Positions 56,732 to 64,000 of a DNA stretch of 64,000 nt are shown in pieces. The stretch spans positions 1,674,001 to 1,738,000 of the forward strand of contig NZ_JAHWXN010000001.1 of NCBI RefSeq assembly GCF_023091245.1, in the 5' to 3' direction. The notes under the pieces are model-generated. The model saw nothing but the letters and a program-made list of their open reading frames with translations, was not told where the DNA came from and ran no database searches. The stretch's first letter is position 1. The number at the start of each line of letters is the position of its first letter. Source of the stretch: Microbacterium croceum. Its GTDB lineage: Bacteria; Actinomycetota; Actinomycetes; Actinomycetales; Microbacteriaceae. The position numbers and the translations under genes are program-made.

Positions 56732-58697
56732 TCCCTCCGCCGCAGCATCCGTCTGACGTCGCGGATGCATGCGCCTGTGAGGACTCGGGGACGTCCATCG
56801 CGGGGTTCTGGTCGAGGAAGCCGTAGGGCTTGAACCAGAAGCCGGCGTAGTCGACGGGCATGATCGGCCAGTCCTCCGGGCGAGGGAAATGCGTGAGGCC
56901 GAAGGTGTGCCACAGCACGATGTCCTCGCCGTCGATCGACCGGTCGCCCGCGGTGTACTCGGGCAGGCCTGCGCCGCCTTGATGGGCGTTGGGGTAGCGT
57001 CCGGCCGGCCAGATCTGTCCCTGTTCGTGCTTCGTCGCCCAGAGGTGCTTGGTGGCGAACGCCGCGCGTGCAGCGACAGAGGAGGCCGGGTCGGCCATGA
57101 GCAGTGCGGTCGGCTCCGGTACCAGGTGGTAGGCGGTCGGGCGGCCGACGCGGTTGGTGCGCGAGGCGCTCTGCACCTCCCAGACACGCGCCACCGCGCT
57201 GTCGGCTTCGCGCTGCGCCTCCGACTCCGTGGCGAGGGTGGTCTCCGACCAGGTGAACGCGTTGCCGAACGGGTTGTCCGGGCCCATCGGCACGCGCTGG
57301 GCGTCGACCTCGACCAGGCGGTTGTCCTCGCCGTCGATCGCGACGTCGAGACGTGCGCAGAAGAGGTGCTGGTGCACGGGGGCGAAGACGCCGGGGGCGA
57401 GTTCGGTCGCGTGCTTCTGGCGGACACCCGGTTCTCCGGCGGCGGCGAACACGATGCCGGTGGCCTTCGCGACGACCTCGATCGATCCGTCCAGGTAGAA
57501 GTGCCAGTAGAAGCCGTAGTCGTAGTTGCCGATCGTGGAGAAGTACGACACCACGAAGCGGCGCGAGCGGCGCACATCGGCGCGTCCGGCCAGATCGGTG
57601 TGCTTCCAGAGGATGCCGTAGTCCTCCTCGTGCATGCAGATCACGTTGGGGATGCGCACCGGGTGGCCGTGGTCGTCGGCGACGTAGCCGTCGAGGTAGC
57701 GGATGACGCCCAGGCAGTCGCAGCCGAGCTCCAGGTGGTTGGCGTTCTTGCCCAGCAGGTATTCGCCGGCGTCGAAGTAGCTGATCCAGAAGCGGCCGGG
57801 GGCGGTGTCGCCGTAGGGAACGACCATCTCGGGCACGCTCGCGCGGCTCAGCACCGAGCGTCCGCCGAACGAGACGTCGTGCAGCACCAGGCCTTCGCGA
57901 GCGTTGAAGTCGACGCGCATCGACCAGCCCTCCCATTCCACGAGCGAGCCGGTGACGGCGAAGCTCGGACCCTCGGGCTGCGTGATCTCGATGGGCTTGA
58001 GGGTGGTGCGCGCCGCACCCTGGACTTCGGGGTAGTAGTTGCCGTGGCCGGCGGGAACCGGCACGTCGCCGTGATCCTCGACGCGGATCACGGCGTTCGC
58101 GGTGAGGTCGATGTGCACGATCAGACCCTCGACCGGGTGTGCCCACGGGGAGTCGTTCTCGTCGTACTTCAGGAACGTGAGTGAGCGGATGACGCGCCTC
58201 CCGACCTCATCGGCACGACCCGTGTAGCCGGGGGCGAGGGGGCCGCAGAACGCGAGCGCCATGTGCTCCTCGAGTCCGCGCCGTCGCATCGCGGCCTGCC
58301 ATTCGGGCGAGGCCTTCGCGATGGTCTCGGCGCGCTCGTACTCCTCGAACAGGTACTGCGGCTGTCCGTACGGAGGGGCGTCGTTGGGCACGCGCTCGGT
58401 GCGGACGACTTCACCGCGGGAGATCGAGACGATGACCTCGGTGGCAACACCGGTGGCGGTGTCGAGCAGGGTCGCATCGATGCGGCGGTCGATCGGGGAG
58501 CCCGGCTGCCACGCGGCGAGCTCGTCTTTGGTCGGCTCATCGGGGAGCAGCATCGGTACGCGCACCGTCTCGGTGAGCAGGCCGGCGGCATCGAGCACCG
58601 CGCGGGCTGTCGCGATCTCGGCGCCGGTCAACGGGTCGAGCGGATGCGGGACCGCGATCTTATCGATCGACACGGGCTGCGGTGAGTGGTGGGACAT
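56709..58697 (-). CDS. Copper-containing primary-amine oxidase
   Basis: This 662-residue enzyme has the topaquinone precursor Tyr392 in GNYDYGF, the base Asp309 in YFDAGEY, and copper His ligands in HQHLF (about 443-447). Length matches bacterial histamine, tyramine or phenylethylamine oxidases. It turns a primary amine into an aldehyde, ammonia and H2O2, feeding the aldehyde dehydrogenases. No signal peptide is visible. The C-terminus ends in a Cys-rich tail, GCCGGGSTCACGH. Start ATG 58697; a TetR-type operator lies just upstream. Confidence 0.93.
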   Translation of the reverse strand: MSHHSPQPVSIDKIAVPHPLDPLTGAEIATARAVLDAAGLLTETVRVPMLLPDEPTKDELAAWQPGSPIDRRIDATLLDTATGVATEVIVSISRGEVVRTERVPNDAPPYGQPQYLFEEYERAETIAKASPEWQAAMRRRGLEEHMALAFCGPLAPGYTGRADEVGRRVIRSLTFLKYDENDSPWAHPVEGLIVHIDLTANAVIRVEDHGDVPVPAGHGNYYPEVQGAARTTLKPIEITQPEGPSFAVTGSLVEWEGWSMRVDFNAREGLVLHDVSFGGRSVLSRASVPEMVVPYGDTAPGRFWISYFDAGEYLLGKNANHLELGCDCLGVIRYLDGYVADDHGHPVRIPNVICMHEEDYGILWKHTDLAGRADVRRSRRFVVSYFSTIGNYDYGFYWHFYLDGSIEVVAKATGIVFAAAGEPGVRQKHATELAPGVFAPVHQHLFCARLDVAIDGEDNRLVEVDAQRVPMGPDNPFGNAFTWSETTLATESEAQREADSAVARVWEVQSASRTNRVGRPTAYHLVPEPTALLMADPASSVAARAAFATKHLWATKHEQGQIWPAGRYPNAHQGGAGLPEYTAGDRSIDGEDIVLWHTFGLTHFPRPEDWPIMPVDYAGFWFKPYGFLDQNPAMDVPESSQAHASATSDGCCGGGSTCACGH

Positions 58698-58711
58698 CAT
58701 CGACCTCACTG

Positions 58712-58731
58712 TTTTCGAGCGGGCGCTCAAT
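58712..58731 (-). promoter_or_regulatory. TetR-type operator before amine oxidase
   Basis: GAGCG-GG-CGCTC with flanking TTTT and AAT forms a palindrome 15-34 nt upstream of the amine oxidase start. On the minus strand it reads TTGAGCGCCCGCTC. The half-site TTGAGCG recurs before the gene at 59503. Confidence 0.65.
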
Positions 58732-58828
58732 AAAATTGGTTGGCACGATGGTACGACGGAACGACCGGGGTCACAAGAGCCGGATCGCGCCCCCGCGACG
58801 ACGCGCGGTGGCGCGAGAAGGTGTGCTG

Positions 58829-59413
58829 TCAGACGCGCCAGGGGGCGAGGATGCCGTCGAGGACGGCGAGGTGCGCGACTGCGGGCTGCGGCTCCGTGAC
58901 CTCGACCACCTGCTGTCCGTAGGTGATCGCGCGCAGCAGCGCCATCACGGCATCCTGTGGAGTATCGGGGCGGAGCTCGCCGTCGGTCACGGCCTCTTCG
59001 AGTGCCTCGCGGATGCTGTCCTGCCAGGTGGCGACGGTGGGTGCGCCGGCATCCGGTGTCGCGGCGAGGGTGGCGACGCGGCCCCAGAATCCGACGACGA
59101 CGCGGGCTTCGGAGCGGGTGCGCTCATCGATGGGGAGGACTTCGCGCATGAGCGCGTGCAGGCGGGGGAGGCCGCGCAGTCCGACGGTGGCCTCGGCGAT
59201 GCGGGCGTCGGTGCGACGGGTGACCTCGGCGGCGGCGGCGCGCACCACGTCGTCGAACCCGTCGAAGTAGTGCCACAGTGAGCCGGTGGCGACGCCGAGC
59301 TCCTTCGCGACCGCACGCGAAGACACGCTCTCGTGCCCGTCACGGGCCGCGACGGCGAGCAGCGCCTCGGCGATCTGCCGGCGCCGCTCATCATGGTCCA
59401 CGATGCGGGGCAT
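58829..59413 (-). CDS. TetR-family regulator of the amine oxidase
   Basis: This 194-residue protein has a TetR helix-turn-helix (SVSSRAVAKELGVATGSLWH, about residues 29-48) and a helical sensor domain. It lies directly upstream of the amine oxidase gene on the same strand, with similar operators on both sides, so it probably represses the oxidase, itself and the divergent membrane protein gene. The start ATG is 59413. Confidence 0.88.
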   Translation of the reverse strand: MPRIVDHDERRRQIAEALLAVAARDGHESVSSRAVAKELGVATGSLWHYFDGFDDVVRAAAAEVTRRTDARIAEATVGLRGLPRLHALMREVLPIDERTRSEARVVVGFWGRVATLAATPDAGAPTVATWQDSIREALEEAVTDGELRPDTPQDAVMALLRAITYGQQVVEVTEPQPAVAHLAVLDGILAPWRV

Positions 59414-59472
59414 CTGCCCATCTTGTCGCATCCGCTCGGTGTGGCCGGTGCTTCTGAGGAATGTCTACCTAT

Positions 59473-59503
59473 TTTGAGCGATTGATCAATATAATCCGAT
59501 CCA
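59473..59503 (+). promoter_or_regulatory. TetR operator overlapping a TATAAT promoter, leaderless start
   Basis: TTGAGCGATTGATCAA (59474-59489) is followed at once by TATAAT (59490-59495). The ATG at 59503 is 7 nt after that box, so the transcript probably begins at the start codon. A repressor bound here would cover the core promoter. Confidence 0.65.
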
Positions 59504-60024
59504 TGGGTGATCCCGCAGCGATGACGCTGATGGTCGCGAGTGCGATCATCACGGTCGCATGCTGCCTCGCGGCCGGACGCTCTGTGCCGTGGCAGGGGCG
59601 CCAGTCGGTGATCGTCATGGCGCTCGCGATGATCGGCATGGTCGTCGCGGACGGCGATCCGCGCATCTCTCTGCTCGCAGGAGTCGCACTGCTCGTCTCA
59701 GCGATGCTCGGCACGGCCGGGCTGCGCGGCGCGACCGCCGTGCGCGCGTGCTGCCACCGTGCGCTGGGATCGCTCGTGATGGCGGTGTGCGCGTTCGCAG
59801 GGGTTGCTCACGGGGCGGAGCCGGTCGAGGTCATGTCCGCACACGGCGCGCATCTGGGCACCGACGCCGTGGCCGTCGCCGCGACCGTCGGGGTGGCGCT
59901 GCTGCTGGCCTGGACCGTCGCCGACCGGCTCCGCCCGCACCCGCAGCGCGCTGCCGCTCGCCTGCTCGCCGTCGAGTCGTGGGCGATGACCGCGGGCGTG
60001 GTCGTGATGTGGGCGGGGCACTGA
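59503..60024 (+). CDS. Small integral membrane protein of unknown function
   Basis: This 173-residue protein has about five hydrophobic segments and a His/Ala-rich loop (MSAHGAHLGTDA). I do not recognise a family, although the His and Met residues facing one loop would fit a metal-linked role. It is divergent from the TetR gene and carries the same operator half-site as the copper amine oxidase gene, so the two may be co-regulated. An in-frame ATG at 59521 is an alternative start. Confidence 0.65.
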   Translation: MGDPAAMTLMVASAIITVACCLAAGRSVPWQGRQSVIVMALAMIGMVVADGDPRISLLAGVALLVSAMLGTAGLRGATAVRACCHRALGSLVMAVCAFAGVAHGAEPVEVMSAHGAHLGTDAVAVAATVGVALLLAWTVADRLRPHPQRAAARLLAVESWAMTAGVVVMWAGH

Positions 60025-60063
60025 TCCGAGACCCGGGACCGCCGTCTCCGGTACCGTGGCCGC

Positions 60064-60729
60064 ATGCCCCTCGCTCTGATCACCGGTGCCGGGCGCGCCG
60101 ACAGCATCGCCGCCGGCATCGTTCCTCGTCTGCGGGCGGCCGGCTGGACCGTCGTCACCAGCGACCTGCGCGACGCCGACCACCCGGCCGACCTCTCCAC
60201 TCCCGACGGCCCGGAAGAGCTGATCGCCGCGGTGAACCGGGAGCACGGGACCATCTCGGCGCTGATCCTGAGTCACGCGCACGACGTGGAGTCCGGCATC
60301 CTCGACACCACGGCCGAGAGCTTCGACCTGCACGTCGCGGTGAACGCCCGCGCGAGCCTGCTGCTCATCGCGGCGTTCGCGCGGCAGGCGGGCGACGACG
60401 GCGGCGTGATCCTGGCGCTCACCAGCGACCACGTCACGGGCAACCTGCCGTACGGGGCCTCCAAGGGCGCGCTCGACCGGCTCGTGATCTCGGCGGCGCG
60501 CGAGCTCGGCCCGCGGGGGATCTCGGCGAACGTGCTCAATCCCGGTCCGATCGACACCGGCTGGATGGACGACGAGACGCGCACCGGCCTCGGCGACATG
60601 ACCCCGCTCGGGCGTCTCGGCCGCCCCGCCGACGTGGCTGCGGTCGTGGAGTTCCTGGTCTCCGACGAGGGCCGGTGGATCTCGGGGCAGCTGCTCAAGA
60701 GCGACGGCGCGTTCTCAGCGCAGTACTGA
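60064..60729 (+). CDS. Short-chain dehydrogenase/reductase (SDR), short form
   Basis: This 221-residue protein begins ALITGAGRADSIAAGIV with a modified cofactor loop. It has Ser (SDHVTG) and YGASK for catalysis and the C-terminal NPGPIDTGWM. It resembles 3-oxoacyl reductase-type SDRs but is shorter than the usual ~250 residues. The substrate is unknown. TACCGT ends 6 nt before the ATG, consistent with a leaderless mRNA. Confidence 0.8.
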   Translation: MPLALITGAGRADSIAAGIVPRLRAAGWTVVTSDLRDADHPADLSTPDGPEELIAAVNREHGTISALILSHAHDVESGILDTTAESFDLHVAVNARASLLLIAAFARQAGDDGGVILALTSDHVTGNLPYGASKGALDRLVISAARELGPRGISANVLNPGPIDTGWMDDETRTGLGDMTPLGRLGRPADVAAVVEFLVSDEGRWISGQLLKSDGAFSAQY

Positions 60730-61109
60730 TCGGATTCGTCGAGAGTGATGCTCGGCTGAGGAACGCCTCGGTGGGGCACTCTAGGTTCTAGGGTGGCCGG
60801 TAGTGGGAGGCTCCCTGGAGCCGGGAGCACTGGTTGTCGGGCTAACGGATGGCCGGAGGTTGCAGTTCGCAGGGACCGTTACGCTGCGTCGGACCGCTCG
60901 TGCTCAGGCGCTCATCTTGAATGCGTGGACGAGTGGAATCGACGCTGACCGGTCTGCCCACCCGGCCAGCGGACCAGCTGCAGAGCGGGAAGCTCAGTGA
61001 TTCCGCAGGAGTAAGCCCGCAGTGGCGACCAGCGTGGCCGTATGGAGGTAACGAAGCTTCTCGGAGCCGACGCTGGTGCGCACGCCGCGAATATTTGCGT
61101 AGGTGGGTC
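60730..61109. other. 380-bp gap with no convincing gene
   Basis: No frame here looks like a protein. The composition is less GC-rich than its neighbours, with TTCTAGG, GAATATTTGCG and several hairpins. One is GAAGCTTC inside a longer stem (AGCGT with ACGCT around 61033-61073). It could hold a structured RNA or the remains of a mobile element. It separates the convergent SDR and SMR genes. Confidence 0.4.
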
Positions 61110-61433
61110 TCAGTGCCCGCCGCCGAACTCGATCATCGCGACGCCGGCCGCGATGAGGGCGACGCCGACGGCCATCAGTGCCGAGAAGTGGTCTTTGAAG
61201 ATCACGCGTCCCAGCACCGCCGTCACCGCGACGCCCGCGGCCGCCCAGATGCCGTAGGCGACGCCCACGGGCATCCCCATCGCCAGGATCGTGCCCAGCA
61301 GGGTGAACGCGGCGAGGTAGCCGATGACGATCACCGGGATCCAGCGCTTGCGACGGAGCCCTTCCGAGGCGCGCAGGCTCAGGGTCGCGGTGACCTCGCT
61401 CGCGATCGCGAAGGCGAGCAGCAGCCAGGTCAT
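61110..61433 (-). CDS. SMR-family efflux protein, subunit 2
   Basis: This 107-residue protein has four helices with the conserved Glu in the first (SEVTATLSLR) and GMPVGVAYGIWAAAGV in the third. Small multidrug resistance proteins export cations such as quaternary ammonium compounds or guanidinium by proton exchange. The ATG at 61433 overlaps the stop of the partner gene by four bases. Paired SMR genes often make heterodimers. Confidence 0.9.
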   Translation of the reverse strand: MTWLLLAFAIASEVTATLSLRASEGLRRKRWIPVIVIGYLAAFTLLGTILAMGMPVGVAYGIWAAAGVAVTAVLGRVIFKDHFSALMAVGVALIAAGVAMIEFGGGH

Positions 61434-61813
61434 GAGGCGACCTCCGGGGTGGAGGGCTGCGCGATCTCCCGCGTGCGCGAGCCCAGCTCGACCAGCAGCA
61501 CGCCGACCACGATCACGCCCACGCCGATGATCTGCACCGGCCCCAGCAGCTCGCCGAAGAGCACGGTGCCGAGCACCGCCGTCGCCACGACGCCGATCGC
61601 AGACCAGATGCCGTACGCGACGCCCACCGGCATGCCGCGGTCGAGGACCACTGACAGCAACCACAGCGAGCCGCTGTAGCCGATCACCACGAGGATCAGC
61701 CACAGCGGATGCGTGAACCCCTCGGCGGCGCGCAGCGAGAGGGTCGCCATGACCTCCAGCGCGATCGCGACCAGGAGTGGCGGCCACGCCGAGCGGCGGG
61801 GGTGGTCTTTCAT
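61430..61813 (-). CDS. SMR-family efflux protein, subunit 1
   Basis: This 127-residue four-helix protein has Glu in LEVMATLSLR and GMPVGVAYGIWSAIGV. It is slightly longer than its partner, with an N-terminal basic segment and a polar C-terminal tail, as in asymmetric pairs. Together they are likely a heterodimeric efflux pump. A palindrome, CGGCAT-N6-ATGCCG, lies upstream. I found no guanidine riboswitch consensus in the leader. Confidence 0.9.
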   Translation of the reverse strand: MKDHPRRSAWPPLLVAIALEVMATLSLRAAEGFTHPLWLILVVIGYSGSLWLLSVVLDRGMPVGVAYGIWSAIGVVATAVLGTVLFGELLGPVQIIGVGVIVVGVLLVELGSRTREIAQPSTPEVAS

Positions 61814-61950
61814 CGGGGGCCTTTCGGGATGCGTCCGTGAAGAGAACGTGTCGGATGCTCGCAGGATTCCCTGTCCGATGGGTGAACAGGCCGCGGTGGC
61901 TGTCGACTGGCGTTCGCAGACCGTGTCGCGCAGGCGCCTGGGGCATCTCT

Positions 61951-61968
61951 CGGCATGCCAGTATGCCG
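61951..61968. promoter_or_regulatory. Inverted repeat CGGCAT-N6-ATGCCG upstream of SMR operon
   Basis: A perfect 6-bp inverted repeat lies in the divergent region between the SMR operon (start 61813) and the broken DUF222 gene (start 62024). It is a candidate operator. Confidence 0.4.
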
Positions 61969-61976
61969 ACATTTGT

Positions 61977-61992
61977 TCGAACATAGCTACGA
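61977..61992. promoter_or_regulatory. Candidate LexA (SOS) box before DUF222 copy 3
   Basis: TCGAAC-ATAG-CTACGA matches 10 of 12 fixed positions of the actinobacterial SOS box TCGAAC-N4-GTTCGA. It lies 32 nt upstream of the start. As I recall, some 13E12-family genes in Mycobacterium tuberculosis have LexA boxes, which makes this plausible. Confidence 0.45.
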
Positions 61993-62023
61993 CACTCGGG
62001 GGTGGTCCGGGATAAAATGAGGT

Positions 62024-63364
62024 ATGTCGAAACTGGTCGGGATGCACGAGGCGCTGGGTCGCCTCGAGGCGGCCTGGGCGGGGGCGGATGACGCGCAGGA
62101 TCTGTCGCGGGAGCAGTTGGTCGCGGTCGCTGACGCGCTGGGCGTGCTGCGTCGGCACACGGATGCGGTGCTGGCGGAGGTCGCGGCGGGCATCGCCCGG
62201 GAGTCGCGGCCGGAGCTCGGCGCGGCGGGTCTGGCGAAGCAGCAGGGTTTTCGGAATCCGGCGGCGCTGATCGCGGCGGCGGCGGGGGTCTCGGCGGGGG
62301 AGGCGTCCCGGTTGGTGGCGGTGGGGGAGGCGACCGCGCCTCGGACGGATCTTCTGGGGGCGCGGTTGCCGGCGAAGTACCCGCGGGTGCGGGAGGCGCT
62401 GGTCTCAGGGGTGTTGAGCGCGCAGGCGGCTGCGTTGATCATCGGGGGTGTTGGAGCGGTGCCGGGTGGCCGCGGGGCCGGTGCGGATCGTTGAGGGGGA
62501 GCGGGTGCTGGTGGATGCGGCGGCCGGGCTGGCGGTGGATGCGGTGCGCAAGCTGGTCGTGCGGGCGGAGGCCTGGTTGGACCCCGATGGTGTCGCACCG
62601 CGCGAGGAAGAGGCGCGGGCGCGGCGGTCGGTGACGATGTTCGAGCGGGACGGGATGGTGCACCTGAATGCCCGCCTGGATGCGGAGAGTGCGGCGCCGG
62701 TGGTCACGGCGGTGCGGGGGTTCGTGTCGGCGGCGTTCGCGGCCCGCACGGACGCCCCGGACCCCGACGCCCCCGATGCGGATCAGCGCACGGTGGCGAT
62801 GGTCCAGGCCGACGCGCTGGTCGCGTTCTGCGCGCACGTGCTCGGCTGTGAGGCGCGGGTGCCGGTGGCGGGGCGACGGTGATCGTGCGGATGACCCTGG
62901 ACGACCTGGAATCCGGTACCGGGTCGGCGACGGTCGACGGGATCGAGACCCCGGTCAGTGTCGGGGCGGCGCGGCGGATGGCCGCCGGGGGTGGGGTGAT
63001 CCCCTGGGTGATGGGCTCGGACAGCGAGATCCTCGACTGGGGGCGGGAGAAACGCCTGTTCACCCGAGCGCAACGGTTGGCGTTGGTGGAACGCGATGGC
63101 GGGTGTGCGATGTGCGGGTTGCCGCCGGAGATGACGAGAGTGCATCACATCCGATGGTGGCAGAGGGATGCGGGGCCGACGGACCTGTCCAACGGGGTGC
63201 TGCTGTGTGAGACGTGTCATCACCGCATCCACGACAACGACTGGGAGATCCGCGTCGACGGTACAGGGGTCACCGCCCGCGTCTGGTTCATCCCGCCCCG
63301 GTACGTCGACCCCGCCCGCACCCCGCGACTCGGTGGCCGAGGCCGCTTCGACATCGCCGCCTGA
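62024..63364 (+). pseudogene. DUF222 / HNH protein, copy 3, with two compensating frameshifts
   Basis: The protein is readable across three segments. Residues to about 62445 are in one frame, the centre (62448-62870) is one base on, and from about 62872 the first frame returns. One extra G in GGGGG at 62444-62448 and one missing base near GGGG at 62874-62877 explain both shifts. The HNH motif (CAMCGLP, VHHIRWW, CETCHHRIH) is intact. It is divergent in sequence from the other two copies. It could be a pseudogene or two homopolymer sequencing errors. Confidence 0.8.
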
Positions 63365-63571
63365 GCCTGTGTGGATCGATATCGCTGCCTGCGCGGCGCG
63401 CGGCTTCGCCGGCTGAACGTCCGGGTGGGCATCGACCGGGCGTGGGTCGGCAAATGTCGACGATTCGGATCACCGGGGCCTGCCCGCGTACGCTGGAGGC
63501 ATCCCCCGAAGCTCACCCGGCAACCTGCGCGCCGGCGATCTCGGTGCGCGCTCACACATGCAAGGACGCAG

Positions 63572-64000
63572 ATGAACGATTCCGCCGCACACGGCGACGA
63601 CTGGACGACGCGAGAAGAACTGGCGGAGCGGATGATCCCGCTCATCGGCTCACTCAAGCGCGAGCACGACGTGGTCACGTCGCTGCACGGGCATCGGCTG
63701 CTGGGACTGTCGGCTACCGGCCTGGTCGAGGTGCACGAGCGGGTCGCCCAGCTCGGGCACGAGACGCTCCCGCTCGACGACACGCTCGCCGTGCTCGAAG
63801 CGATCCACGCGCTTGCCCCCGGGGCGTCGTCGCTCGATGTCGCGCGCCTGGCGGAGGGCCACGCGTCGAGCGATCTCCCGCTCGACGCCTATCTCGCGGA
63901 GGCGCTCGCCCCGGCGATCGGCGCTGTCGTGGCCGCGCCCACCGATGTCGTGCTCTACGGCTTCGGGCGCATCGGCCGCCTGCTCGCCCGCATCCTGATC
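63572..64000 (+). CDS. gapB: Glyceraldehyde-3-phosphate dehydrogenase, long type, 5' part
   Basis: The frame is open to the right edge and shows 143 residues. An N-terminal helical extension of about 125 residues (WTTREELAERMIPLIGSL) precedes the NAD-binding start LYGFGRIGRLLARI. This layout is that of the ~480-residue GapB-type enzymes known from corynebacteria, used mainly in gluconeogenesis with NADP. AAGGA lies 5 nt before the ATG. The catalytic Cys is beyond the window. The 207 bp before it hold no gene. Confidence 0.85.
   Translation, partial: MNDSAAHGDDWTTREELAERMIPLIGSLKREHDVVTSLHGHRLLGLSATGLVEVHERVAQLGHETLPLDDTLAVLEAIHALAPGASSLDVARLAEGHASSDLPLDAYLAEALAPAIGAVVAAPTDVVLYGFGRIGRLLARILI

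Noticed and set aside
60850..60870. ACGG loop hairpin resembling a guanidine-II half (GGCTAACGGATGGCC)
   Set aside because: Only one hairpin is present, the loop size is off, and no gene lies downstream on that strand.
60948..60958. CTGACCGGTC match to the PaaR half-site
   Set aside because: No second half-site and no promoter nearby; it is probably chance.
61814..62023. Guanidine riboswitch ahead of the paired SMR genes
   Set aside because: Paired SMR genes are often under guanidine riboswitches, but the leader shows none of the conserved core that I recall, only a short palindrome and a LexA-like site.

Overview
This 64-kb window is very GC-rich chromosomal DNA. GTG starts, 4-bp start/stop overlaps and likely leaderless promoters are common, and it carries DUF222/HNH (13E12-type) genes. 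The gene set points to an actinobacterium of the Microbacteriaceae, most likely Microbacterium; this placement is inferred from gene content, not from a database search. I see no rRNA, tRNA, CRISPR array, prophage or intact insertion sequence. The window starts inside a VOC-family gene and ends inside a long-type glyceraldehyde-3-phosphate dehydrogenase gene.

The dominant theme is catabolism of aromatic amines and phenylacetate. An epoxidase operon paaABCDE with a paaG-like gene (16257 down to 11621), a ring-cleavage and beta-oxidation operon paaJ-paaF-paaH-paaZ-paaI (27279 down to 21996), paaK (20287-18989) and a divergent TetR repressor gene, paaR (27402), form a nearly complete route from phenylacetate to acetyl-CoA and succinyl-CoA. 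Upstream steps are encoded by a copper amine oxidase (58697-56709), two close aldehyde dehydrogenase paralogues (20513, 45001), an APC permease and a MoaF-like protein (48903-46533), two short-chain dehydrogenases and two FeaR-like AraC regulators (28085, 52595). Four PaaR-like boxes lie before paaA, paaJ/paaR, paaK and an MFS transporter gene (37477-36158), which suggests that the transporter imports phenylacetate.

Other modules are: a circularly permuted ATP-grasp / alpha-E / transglutaminase operon (5946-9405); an ATP-dependent DNA ligase of the LigB type; a RecQ helicase with a phosphoribosyltransferase-like tail; an IclR regulator with a PTS-dependent dihydroxyacetone kinase operon dhaK-dhaL-dhaM, whose DhaM is fused to HPr and a complete Enzyme I; a branched-chain 2-oxoacid dehydrogenase operon (E1alpha, E1beta, E2) with a divergent Lrp-type regulator; a peptidoglycan-recycling group (RpiR regulator, N-acetylglucosamine-type kinase, murQ); and a paired SMR efflux operon.

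The window also records genome rearrangement. Two very similar DUF222/HNH genes lie in inverted orientation about 41 kb apart. Each has a conserved upstream module and an array of CCGAGTGC-type units with a 19-bp period. A third DUF222 gene carries two compensating frameshifts. A GMC oxidoreductase gene is interrupted by one in-frame amber codon. A decayed copy of the E2 C-terminus sits beside an apparently 5'-truncated orphan gene. Two copies of an 18-bp dispersed repeat are built into the N-termini of paaB and paaC.
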